The notes under the pieces were generated by a model. It was not told where the DNA came from. It saw only the letters and a program-made list of their open reading frames with translations, and searched no databases. DNA of 64,000 nt from Dichomitus squalens LYAD-421 SS1 (lineage: Eukaryota; Basidiomycota; Agaricomycetes; Polyporales; Polyporaceae), in NCBI RefSeq assembly GCF_000275845.1, contig NW_006766885.1:399046-463045 (forward strand), read 5' to 3'. Below, piece after piece: positions 12,004-21,219 of the stretch. Each line of letters starts with the position of its first letter. Within the stretch, counting starts at the first letter, position 1. The position numbers and the translations under genes were made by a program.

Positions 12004-12447
12004 CGCTGGTGTAGTATAGAGTAAGAAGCACCTGTCGACAATTGTAGAGCGCCGTCTCGACCGGCGACGAGGGGAGCCGGGAGGAAGTCTTGTCGTGGAT
12101 GGGGGAAAAGCGAGAGGAAAGGCGCTGGCCTTGGCGCTTAAGTAGGGCCGCCACAACACGGTTTCAGACTCCGCCGGTCAACGCGACGCGTTAGGACGCA
12201 CTCTCACGTGATCGACGCGTCGCGCGGCTCATTACAGAGACATGCTCCTCGCGCAGCGGAAATAGTGCGGCCGTGCGATCATATTTCCCTCCGCACGCTT
12301 GCGGCTTCGCACACCTTCTTCTAGTCCTCACGCCATGCCATTCGTGCGGCCGGCAGGCTTCTCAGTAGGGCAGTGCGCACGTACTCAAATCCTATATATC
12401 GTGAGGGCCAAAATGACAGCTCCTCGCACGAGCTGCCCGATACCCCC
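12004..12447. other. Divergent promoter region, CDC6 / membrane-protein gene
   Basis: The 444 bp between two head-to-head starts contain two ACGCGT boxes and a CACGTG core at 12205-12210 within TCACGTGA. No additional gene is supported. Confidence 0.6.
12186..12220. promoter_or_regulatory. Two MCB (ACGCGT) boxes upstream of CDC6
   Basis: ACGCGT occurs at 12186-12191 and 12215-12220, about 180-215 bp before the CDC6 start, with a CACGTG palindrome between them. In fission yeast the orthologous cdc18 gene is a classical MBF target. That this applies here is inference from the motif. Confidence 0.65.
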
Positions 12448-13511
12448 ATGCGAGTGCAAATTCCCAATTGGTACCTCCTCGCGCTGCTGCACGCTGTCTT
12501 CGCCAGTTCAGGGCGAGCGGCATCACTGGCTTCCCGCAGCATCAAACTATATGTCCGGTGAGTGAACACGGGTGACGTCTATCAATACTGCTAAGTCAAC
12601 TTTATACTTCCTGTATAGGGTTGACGACGATGACGGAGATGACAGCGATAGCGATGATGGCGACGACAGCGGGCACGCGCGTCACCACGGAGGTTCCGCT
12701 TCTTCCAGCCATGGTCGGAGCAAAGGAGCTATGGTTGGTATTGTTATAGGATGCCGTGAGTAACACGTTCCACTACAGGAGTATAGCATATTCACCTCGG
12801 ATAGTGATTGCCCTTTTGCTATTGTTTCTCTTCGTCGTATGCTGCATCCGTCGGAGACGAGCAAAGGCACGGAAGCAAGCTCAAGCTGCTGCCGTCACGG
12901 CTGCTGCCCCGGAGATGAAGGAAAATTTAGCATCCACGCCCCTCCTCGTGCAGCACCCGCCTAACCTGCGTCCAAGGTCGACGATCGCCAGCAGTCCGAC
13001 AGACATCATACCTGGTCCTCTTTACTTCTCAGACAGTATCGGCCGACGTGCGACGCAAGAGTATCGGAACGTCGCTCCGCCAACGGACGACTCGGCGCCC
13101 TTGCCGAACCCGTACGACGGGGATACACCTCCGCAGCCCCTAACACGAGACGACTTCCTGTCGTCTCCTACATCCCCGTCGTACCCGACGTCCCCGTACG
13201 CGTCAAGTGCGTCGCGCATCTCTCGCAGGCAGTCGACTGCACCGTCTGCGTGGACCCACGACGAGCTCCACAGCGATGCAAGCTCAGGATCAGGCTCTGG
13301 CGCGCTGTTGCTTGCTAGGGGAGGCACCCAGACGTCCCGCCTCACCACGTCTTCCAGTCTCCACGAGGAGATAGCAGGATACCAGAAGGCGTTGGAGGCG
13401 CATTATAGGAAGGAGTCGGAGGATGCAGTCATGAGGGAACACAGAATCGGAGAAGGATCGAGCGTACCTGCCGATCCACCGCCAATGTACAGCCCTTCGG
13501 TCGAAAACTAG
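12448..13511 (+). CDS. Single-pass membrane protein with acidic ectodomain
   Basis: Exons 12448-12557, 12619-12755 and 12805-13511 join to 317 residues. A signal peptide (NWYLLALLHAVFASS) is followed by a very acidic Asp/Ser stretch, a His/Gly/Ser linker, one transmembrane helix (GIVIGCLIALLLLFLFVVCC) and a basic stop-transfer IRRRRAK. The cytoplasmic tail is about 230 residues, rich in Ser, Pro and Thr, with many SPT/SP sites and no domain I recognise. The layout resembles fungal Mid2/Wsc-like surface sensors, but no WSC cysteine pattern is present, so that comparison is only structural. The second intron's acceptor must be the TAG at 12804, because the earlier CAG leads straight into a stop. 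Function unknown. Confidence 0.75.
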
Positions 13512-13821
13512 ACGTGATGTGTTGATTCCAGCTTGGACATGACCAAATGGACAGATATGCTGTTGTTGAGAACATCATGGACAGAGCTCGTATGTCTCAT
13601 ACGGTGCCATCGAGTCAGGGATAATTAGATCATGTCTTTCATTGTTGAGCGCAGGTAGACTCTGTCGAATTCGGAGCGGTTTGATATACAGCTTGGACCG
13701 AAGTAGCCGGGCGCGCACAAGAAACGAGGCTAGAACGTGTCTGCTGCGTACGTGTCATACCTAATCGTACGCAGTCAGCCTCGCGCATGATTGAGAGGTG
13801 TGACATTTGGGGCAACCCTAC
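13512..13821. other. Convergent intergenic region
   Basis: This stretch lies between the 3' ends of the membrane-protein gene (+) and SPO11 (-). Nothing recognisable apart from presumed 3' UTRs. Confidence 0.6.
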
Positions 13822-16259
13822 TTAATCCTCCGAACTGTGCCCCGATTCTGTACATGCGTCGCCTATCTTCTTGACCAAGTACCGTGACAAGGGTGTCCCG
13901 GGGCTCCCTCCTGCGCGTTCACGATTGAAGTCACAGTGTGAGAAGGAGGCAGCTTGAGTGAGGTCCGCGATGCTCTCCTGGGTCGCCCGGGCTGCTCCGA
14001 GCACCTCGATCTCAGCTTTGCGTCGTGAGAAGAGCATGTACTGCAGCTCTTTCCTGGATACGCAGGCGTTAGTCCGCGACCGTGTTTCAGCTGCCGCAAT
14101 CTCAGACGTCCACGAATTGGCGGGGTTTCCCGATACGGGACCTTGAGAGCTCCAAGGGTGAGACGAGAGTCTTCTAGACTCACCTCCACCGCGCCGGCAG
14201 GTTTTCTCGTTTCAAGAGCGAGCGCGCCTGAGAGCGTAAACGGATCAGCATGAGCTCAATATGTACGAGTTGGAGAGCACAGGAGCACGGAAGAACAGAA
14301 TCATGGAAGAGCAGAACAGAATCTGAATGCGAGAGCAACCGGAGTCTTCATGAAGGGAATGCCAAACAATTTACCTTCTTCTCATCGTGCTTCGTGATCG
14401 GAAGCAGCGCATCCTTGTCGATGCCCAGCCTGTCGATCGGTCATCACGAGCAATCAGTAAGGTGTGAGCGGCGGATCGGGAGGGGGACTCCGCCTCGTAA
14501 GGGCGGGAGGACATACGAGGCAAGCTCGCTGGCCCAGAGGCCTAGCCATTGCACCCGGTCGGCCGCGAGGTGGGAGTTCTCGTGCCGCATCCGCGTGCTT
14601 CCGTGCTTGTAGACGGAAAGGATATCGATTCCGTAGGCGTCTCCGTCGACCAACGCCAGGATCGGGACGCTGCGCAATGCAACCCGATCAGGTCCCCCTT
14701 GTGTGGGCCGAAGAGGAAGGAAACAAATTACCGCGCCGGGAGGTTGTCCGCAAGGGTCTTGACAAGTTGGCGGGTTGCCACATCCGGATACCCTTTTCCC
14801 TGCACAACCAGTGGGATTCTTCAACCGGAACTTGGAGAGAGATGTGTGTGTGTGCGAAACCATACCGTCACGATCAAGCCGGATCCTGGTAACGTTTCGT
14901 GTGTTGCCAGTCGCAGCCTGCAGAGTGTCTGGAAGACGGCCTAATAGGGGTATGTTAATCATTGGGGAGTGGCAGCCGATTGGAGACGCTTCTGACCTCT
15001 TTTTCCACTACTAGTACCCATGCTAGGGTCTGAGCTACTGCAAACCGCTTGATGTCCTCGGATGGAGGGATGAGGGAAGCCTGGACAGTGTGTCAGGAGC
15101 TGTACGTGAAGCCATGTTTCTGGGATGGACCGCGCCTACGTCTCCGTCACACAGCTCAAGGGTTTCTCCACTTTGCATGTGCATTGTGACGCCGGAGCCG
15201 CACATCAGTCCTTTCGAGGATGCGCGCTACAACGTGAACGAGGTAGTAGTCCATAGCTTCTATACCGCCACCATCAAGACCTACCACATCTAGGTCGGCG
15301 CGGGTCAGCTGCAGTGTCGCAGCGAGATCATCGACGAGCTATTGGAGACTACTAGTTAGCCATGCAGCAGAACTCCGTGGAGCACGGAGAAAACATGCTC
15401 GATCAACAGTCGCCTGTGAGCGGAATAGTTGAACGTCCTTGTAATAAATATCCCTGAAAAATGCTCAATGACATGGATACGAACAAACGGTGCAAGTACC
15501 GCTTTGTCACTGGCACGCCGTCCACAAGAGCTTCATGAATCAAATCGATAACCCGAAATAGTTGTGCTAGTATGAATTAGCACCTAGGTAGTCGTTACTA
15601 TTGTATGCATCCTACTTACCGAAGGGACGTGCGCTAGGGGTCTTGGAGACACGAGGAAAGACCAGAGATCGCATTGGCGACCGACTATATGCGCTGGAAA
15701 GTCAGCCTATGCTTTCGGACGTAGAACGCATACGTGCTCTTCCGAAGATTCCTTCGTCCTATCCGCGACTTGTACGATGATCTTCTTTGATGTGTTAGCC
15801 TGACCTCCTGGTTGACTATATGCGGCGTCGGCAAGTTTGGTGAGGAAGGATAGAACGAAATCTTCGAGACATTCCAAGACTACATCCCTGAATGGTTCAA
15901 GAAGTCAGGAGAGAAGGTGCTGACCGTAGAACACAGCATACCGAGAATCGTCATGATCTTCATCGCGTTCGGACTCTACTCCTTCAATCTCGTCTTGTTG
16001 AGCGTCGGCCTCCACGACCGTATCTTCCAGCCGTTCATGAGTCATATGTTCACGCTCTTCGAACATTTCGTCGTCGGATAACTCTAGCTGAACCTCGACT
16101 TCGTCGCTTATATTATTCAATAGGTCGACGTCGGAAAGGTCGGCGCCGTTATATTCAGCAGGAAGGCCCGCCAAGTCCTGCTGGAGATGCTGATGAGTTA
16201 CAATATCCTCATAAAAAATGGGCCTTCCATACCTCCATGAAGTTCTCACAGCGGTTCAT
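13822..16259 (-). CDS. SPO11: SPO11 meiotic topoisomerase VI-A-like DNA-cleaving protein
   Basis: About 15 exons on the minus strand: 16259-16233, 16189-15942, 15887-15734, 15684-15620, 15566-15500, 15453-15399, 15338-15285, 15226-15140, 15080-14997, 14940-14866, 14799-14732, 14669-14517, 14429-14375, 14227-14184 and 14053-13822, about 489 residues. Spo11 makes the double-strand breaks that start meiotic recombination. The catalytic-tyrosine motif DIYYKDVQLF, LVDDLAATL...RADL, RASSKGLMCG, VEKEAVFQTLC, GKGYPDVATRQLV, the TOPRIM motif LVDGDAYGIDILSVYK and WLGLWASEL are all present in the right order, ending with ELQYMLFSRRKAEIE. The intron at 15398-15339 begins with GC, not GT. The junction between the exons ending at 15734 and starting at 15684 is out of phase with any GT-AG choice I can find, although both flanks look right. 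The first 27-nt exon and start are tentative. Confidence 0.88.
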
Positions 16260-16456
16260 TGCAAGAGACAAGCCTAGGACTCAGCGGTGGGGCGAGATAT
16301 CAAACTACAAACGGTCAAGTCACGTTGTGACCTACCTTGTCCTGTCACGCCACGAACAGCGAACCATAAATGAAGTCGAGCGAACATTGACCGTGTACCC
16401 ATTGAGGATGGCAAAGTAAGTACTACAATCAACACCTTCGTCGATGCGCGGGCAGG

Positions 16457-17643
16457 TCACGCCCAACGCTTCACGTCCAGCTCGAACCAAGACGGAAGTT
16501 GCCTCCAAAACTCCTCTTTCGCCACCTCCACGATCACGCTATACTCCAACCGGCAGGCCTCACACGCCCGGTAGGCGGCCTTGTTTTCGATCCCAGGATG
16601 GTCATCTCGCGTCTGCATCGTAACGCTCTCCCCTATCGAGAAGAGGGGGTCGCTATTCCGATTGCAGACCATGCCGTTGACGTCGCGGATCAGCTCGAAA
16701 GTGACCGCCTCGAACGCCATCTGACAGGCGCGCTTGAGCGACGGCTGCACTTCGTTGCGGTGCATGCAGAGCTGCGAGGGAGTGCGTCCCTCGAGTTCGG
16801 TGACGATGAAGGTGGAGAAGAAGCGCGCTGCTTGTTCTTTGCCCCTAAGAACGCGGCATAGGTCGTCGATGTCGAGCTCGTGGTGCACGCCGTCCGCCGT
16901 TGTGTGCCCTTCCATGAGTTGACTCGGAAGGTATCGCGATAGGTCGTAGAATGCCGAGGGAAGGAGACGAGGGGCGTCGACCTCCCGGGCAAGCCTGATG
17001 AGCACGCTACATGGCACTTGTCAACATCCATGCATGGAAACAGAGCATTATATAGACTCACAGGGGATGAGGTAGTCCGGGACGAGGAGCATAGATACCA
17101 TCAACGGATGTGACGGCTTTTTCGCGTACTTCCCATACTGGTAGCGTCTCGGGCCAAGAGAGTGATAGGGTCCTTAGGGCAGATTCGCGCAGCGTCTCCA
17201 CTCCATACCTCGTAGCGAGGCGAAGAACGGCAGAAATCATAGCAAATTCCTCCGCTGTGCTGTCATGAGACAACCTACTTACGCGCAAACGGGCTTTGAG
17301 CATCATGAGCAATGAACCACAGAACCAGGACTACTCACCCGTACAAAGCGCGGAGAAAATGAGCGAGGTCCTCTGGGGAGTCGTCCAAGTATAGTACAGC
17401 GAGACCCTCCAGCATGCGTTCGTCCGTTGTCTTGATGGAATCGATGCGAGTTTGCAAGACTTCGGAGTGACGGCATAAGAGCCCGCGGTGGACGATGAAG
17501 TACTGTCGCCCAGCGACGATAGACAGGTTGCCGTCCTCGAAGTAGAGATCGGGGTGCCTGATAGGCACTTCATACTCCTCGAGGGGAGAGGCGCATCGAT
17601 TGGAGCTAAAGTCTGTGGCCATAGAGACGACAGTCGCGCACAT
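16457..17643 (-). CDS. BTB/POZ domain protein, agaricomycete type
   Basis: Exons (minus strand) 17643 or 17622 to 17339, 17259-17062 and 17006-16457 give 343-350 residues. The N-terminal BTB domain reads HPDLYFEDGNLSIVAG, then YFIVHRGLLCRHSEVLQ and EDLAHFLRALYG, as in the very large agaricomycete BTB family. The C-terminal half has the conserved VLRLATRYGVETLRESAL and IRLAREVDAPRLLPSAFYDL helices and ends in a Cys-containing segment. BTB domains mediate dimerisation and often Cul3 binding, but no family member is functionally assigned. Two in-frame ATGs (17643 and 17622) compete. The first intron can be read as one 79-nt intron, or with an 11-nt exon at 17283-17293; I prefer the single intron. 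SPO11 lies 197 bp downstream on the same strand. Confidence 0.85.
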
Positions 17644-18456
17644 TTGGGTGGCAGAAGTAGGAGGTTGACGAGCCAACGGTAGGGACACGGACAGCGAACG
17701 TTTCAACACATGGGGCTCTCATGGGTTTCACATTGTCAGCCTCTGGGGCTGTCAGCAATGGTCGTAATCTGGCATAGAGGGCCTGGTATTCGGACATGAG
17801 CAGTCCAGAAGGCAATGCGCCATGTAGCTGAACAGACATGTGAGTCTTCACGAAAAGCTGGTCAAGGAAATTGCGTACACACCACTACAGCGACTTCCCA
17901 CAAGGATTTCTTCTCTCGCTTTAGACACGAAAGTCAGTCGCACGGAATGGGACACCTCGGCGGAGGACATCCGACAAGCATAGTTGTGATGTCGTTTTAC
18001 CCAGGAAGAGGAGCAAGAGTGTTGCTATAGCAGTCCAACGACCTTCAAAGGTGTCTACTCTAGGTGCGGTCCTTGCGATGATCTCGAGTGAAGAGATCGT
18101 CATTCATGCACATGCCCAGGAGTGCATCTCGACGAACATAGCCGGATCGTACGACAAGTAAGCATAGCTATCCAACGACTGTCATGCATAATGCCAGAGA
18201 GTCGTAGAGGAGGAGCAGTTCCTGGACACTACTTACTGCAGAGCAGAGGGAGAAGCTAGGGAACGAAACGCATCGGACGAAGGGGTGACGTGAGTCGAGC
18301 TGTAGCGTGGGAACAGCCCCGACCAGACTCGCTGGTCAATGACCGTAACCTAAATTCTTTCCTTGTTCCCTCGCGTCCCTGCCGCTCTCGCGTCCTACAA
18401 CGCCCGCCAGCTCACCAGCTATCAGAGGAAGCACTCATCTCAGAATTCCACCCAAA
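17644..18456. other. Divergent intergenic region
   Basis: This region lies between the BTB gene (-) and the RG-rich protein gene (+). Short ORFs on both strands show no recognisable domains. The part next to the BTB gene probably holds its leader, with upstream ATGs. Confidence 0.5.
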
Positions 18457-20710
18457 ATGCCCGATACACCTATCACGGTAACACCGCGCGTGGTCCCCGG
18501 AGCCCCGCCCCCGGCCCCTGTATCTAAATCACAAAAGAAGAAGCGCAAGGGTGGCGCAAAGACGAAGGAAGAGAGCGAGGCCGGCTCTCATGTCGCTGTC
18601 CCGGACACGACAAGTGCTGCGCTGATCGAGGAGGCCCCCAAGGAGAGTGATGTGAAGGAGGGGATTGTTGCCCCCCAGCTGGTCGCGCAGCCATCGGAGG
18701 GGGAAGCTGCGACGCCCATCGGCGAACACAAGCCGACTCCTATCGTTGATATGCTGAACAAGAGGTTAAAGGCGAACGGGAAGAAGATCGTGAGTGCTCG
18801 TGCTTGTTGATCGGCGGATGGCCGGGCTCGTGTCGCCTGCCACTGCGATTGAATACGTCATGCCTGTTGGACTGCTCGCGTACCCATGGATGGCGACTTA
18901 CGTTTGCACTCCGTCTTTCAGACTAGGATACAGCTATATCAGAATGAGCCTCCGGAGAAGCTGAACGAAGACCAGAAGCGCTTGCTCAAGACCCTCCCGA
19001 CTCTTGAGGCCGTCAGCAAGGAACTTGAAGAAGTCAAGAAGGCGATCGAGGTCAGGGGATTAGTCTTGGTTGCTGCCATCCCGCAGGGTCGTGCTGACAC
19101 TGTCTACGAACAGATTCACGAAGCAGAAGTCGCTCAGGAGCTCGCGTTCGTGAAAGCCCAGGCCGCCCGCGTGCAGGAGGGGAGGCTACGTGATGCTGTC
19201 GCAGCTACTCAGGTGTGCAGTGTCCTGTTCTTCACCACGATATGTGTTCATGTTTCCCCCCGCGGAGCAGGCCGAATACCTCGAGAAGACGGCTGAGCTT
19301 GTAACCTTCCTTCGCTTGCTCAATGTGCTATCAAACGGGCAACCTGAGGCATTTACCCTCAACCTTAGCGAGACGGAGGGCAGTGTCATCTACTCGATCA
19401 CAAACACCTTGTTCCACGAGAATCCACAGGGGAAGTCTGAGGTGATTCGTGGCATTTTCACTGGCGAGGGCGACCATCTCGGCGTACCTTGTAAGTACCC
19501 CCCAAGACTAGATTATTACCTGACTCACCAGTGTCTTACCTAGATTCGCGCATCAGGGAGATACAGGATCAATTCTTGCACCCTCCGCCGCCTCAAGAGA
19601 CGCCCGCTGATGTTTCTCCCGCGTTTGTACCTGAGGAGACAACTGTCGGTGGTGTCCCGCCGAGCGCGGGTCCCTCCGGGGAGATTCGTTTCATCATGAC
19701 GGATGAACTTGCAGAAGCCGAAGCCGAAGCCGAAGTCGAAGTCGAAGTCGAAGTCGAGGCTGACAACCAGGCAGACGGCACTGAATGGGTCGAGGTTGCG
19801 CCCACAGAAAATGGACCCACAGAGGTTGAGGTGACGGAGACCGTTGTTGAGGCCCAGATTAACGGGCATACAATCGTTGAGGACACTGTCACGATCACTA
19901 CATTAACCGAGGTCAGACATCACTCTCTGTCTTCTGCGCAGCTATAGCTGACTGACGATTTGTAGGTGCCTGCTGCCTCGGGCCAGCTGAGCTGGGCGGA
20001 CGAGGACCATGAAGAGCTTCCTTCGCTGGCTAACCTCCAGGCTCACTACGGCACCTCCAGTGAAGCATCACCTGCCCCCGAACCCGAACCCGCTGTTCCG
20101 GAGACTCCTCAGACTCCTCAGACAAACGGAAACAGTCAGCTTGTCGATGAAGATGGCTTCACCATACCCCACAGAGGTCGCGGACGCGGACGCGGCTTCC
20201 GCGGTGAGCGTGGTGCCTACCGCGGTGAACGTGGCAATTTCCGTGGCGAGCGTGGCGGGTTCCGCGGTGAACGTGGTGGCTATCGCGGCGGCTTCCGAGG
20301 CGAACACCGTGGAGAGCATCGTGGAGAGCATCGTGGAGATAATCGTGGAGAGCATCGTGGAGAGCATCACGGTGAGCACCGTGGTCGGGGCGGCTTCCGT
20401 GGAGAGTATGGTGAGCGCGGCGGTTTCCGTGGCGAGCATGGCGAACGCGGTGGTCGCGGTGGATGGCGAGGGGGTGACCGTGGTAAGTATTGGTTTCGCC
20501 CCACAATCAAATACTGTTTTCCTCACCGTCTTTCTGTCAGGTTTTCGCGGGCGGCCCGATGGGGATTGGCGCGGCGGTCGCGGCGGGAGGGGTCGAGGAC
20601 GAGGTGAGCCCATCTTGGACCTCCCCCTTCACGAATTGGTTCCTCAACTAGTTCATCGTGCAGGTGAACAGGAGGCTCGCGCTCAGGGTGGACCTGCCGC
20701 CGCGGCATAG
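18457..20710 (+). CDS. RG-rich, caprin-like RNA-binding protein (putative)
   Basis: Exons 18457-18789, 18922-19050, 19114-19212, 19271-19490, 19544-19911, 19966-20482, 20541-20603 and 20664-20710 give 591 residues. A Lys-rich, disordered N-terminus is followed by a helical region from about 95 to 270 (coiled coil with IHEAEVAQELAFVKAQAARV, then AELVTFLRLLNVL). The helical layout resembles the caprin HR1/dimerisation region, though I judge this from pattern only. An acidic linker holds an alternating (AE)n(VE)n run. Then comes SWADEDHEELPSL and a long arginine-glycine tail with RGRGRGRGFRGERG and about ten RGE[HR]/RGD units. RG tails bind RNA and drive condensation, so a role in mRNA storage or translation control in the cytoplasm is inferred. 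The acceptor of intron 4 could alternatively be 19531, which adds four residues in frame. Confidence 0.75.
19710..19758 (+). repeat. In-frame GAAGCC/GAAGTC hexamer-trimer tract
   Basis: About eight tandem GCCGAA or GTCGAA hexamers encode alternating Ala-Glu then Val-Glu. The change from GCC to GTC occurs once in mid-tract, suggesting slippage expansion after a single C-to-T change. Confidence 0.7.
20300..20385 (+). repeat. 12-bp tandem repeats encoding RGEH units
   Basis: CGTGGAGAGCAT-type 12-mers recur about seven times with few changes and encode Arg-Gly-Glu-His (one copy Arg-Gly-Asp-Asn). They sit inside the RG tail of the caprin-like protein. The low divergence points to recent expansion. 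Confidence 0.75.
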
Positions 20711-21219
20711 GTTGAAGTTACGAGGGCTCGCTCGCTGCTCCTGTGTGGTTGAGGCTGTCAAAATAGGTGAGGTAGCAGTCATTCTTGATCGGACTGTTGT
20801 TATATCATAGCGCGGACTGCTACCTGTCCGCTGATTCCCCTTTGTCTGTCAATCTACTGCTCTGATGTAGTGCTCTCTCCACTCCTTGTAGTTGGACGAG
20901 TGCTCTGAGTCGTGTGAATGTCTTGTCGGCGATCTTCAAATTCTGTGAAATTCAGACGTCATCAGGAATTCCGAAAACTCTCCGCAGGTTCGGAAGCTTG
21001 GCGGTACAGTCACGTGCCTACATTTATTCGGTGGCAGGTTGTCTTGTCCCACTGCAGCACTTGGCTACACTTCTCATCTTGCAACTTCAACTACCCCGAC
21101 ATTCCAGTCACCGCTCATTGTCGCTCTCGTCGTGATTCTAGTCTCGACGTACTCAATACACGTTTCTGACATCCCTCGACTATCTCTTGTATGCTGTACG
21201 GTTGCCCAATTCTCACGTC
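20711..21219. other. Intergenic region
   Basis: This stretch separates two genes on the same strand and contains the 3' UTR of the RG-rich gene and the promoter of the carrier gene. A TCACGTGCC sequence near 21010 has a CACGTG core. Nothing else seen. Confidence 0.5.

Noticed and set aside
14760..14970. Apparent deletion in SPO11 suggesting a pseudogene
   Set aside because: A first reading lacked the VEKEAVFQ to GKGYPDVATR segment. Recognising two introns (14941-14996 and 14800-14865) restored it fully, so the gene is not truncated there.
19593..20613. Long minus-strand ORFs opposite the RG-rich gene (FDFDFG and Thr/Ala repeats)
   Set aside because: They are antisense shadows created by the in-frame repeats of the plus-strand gene.
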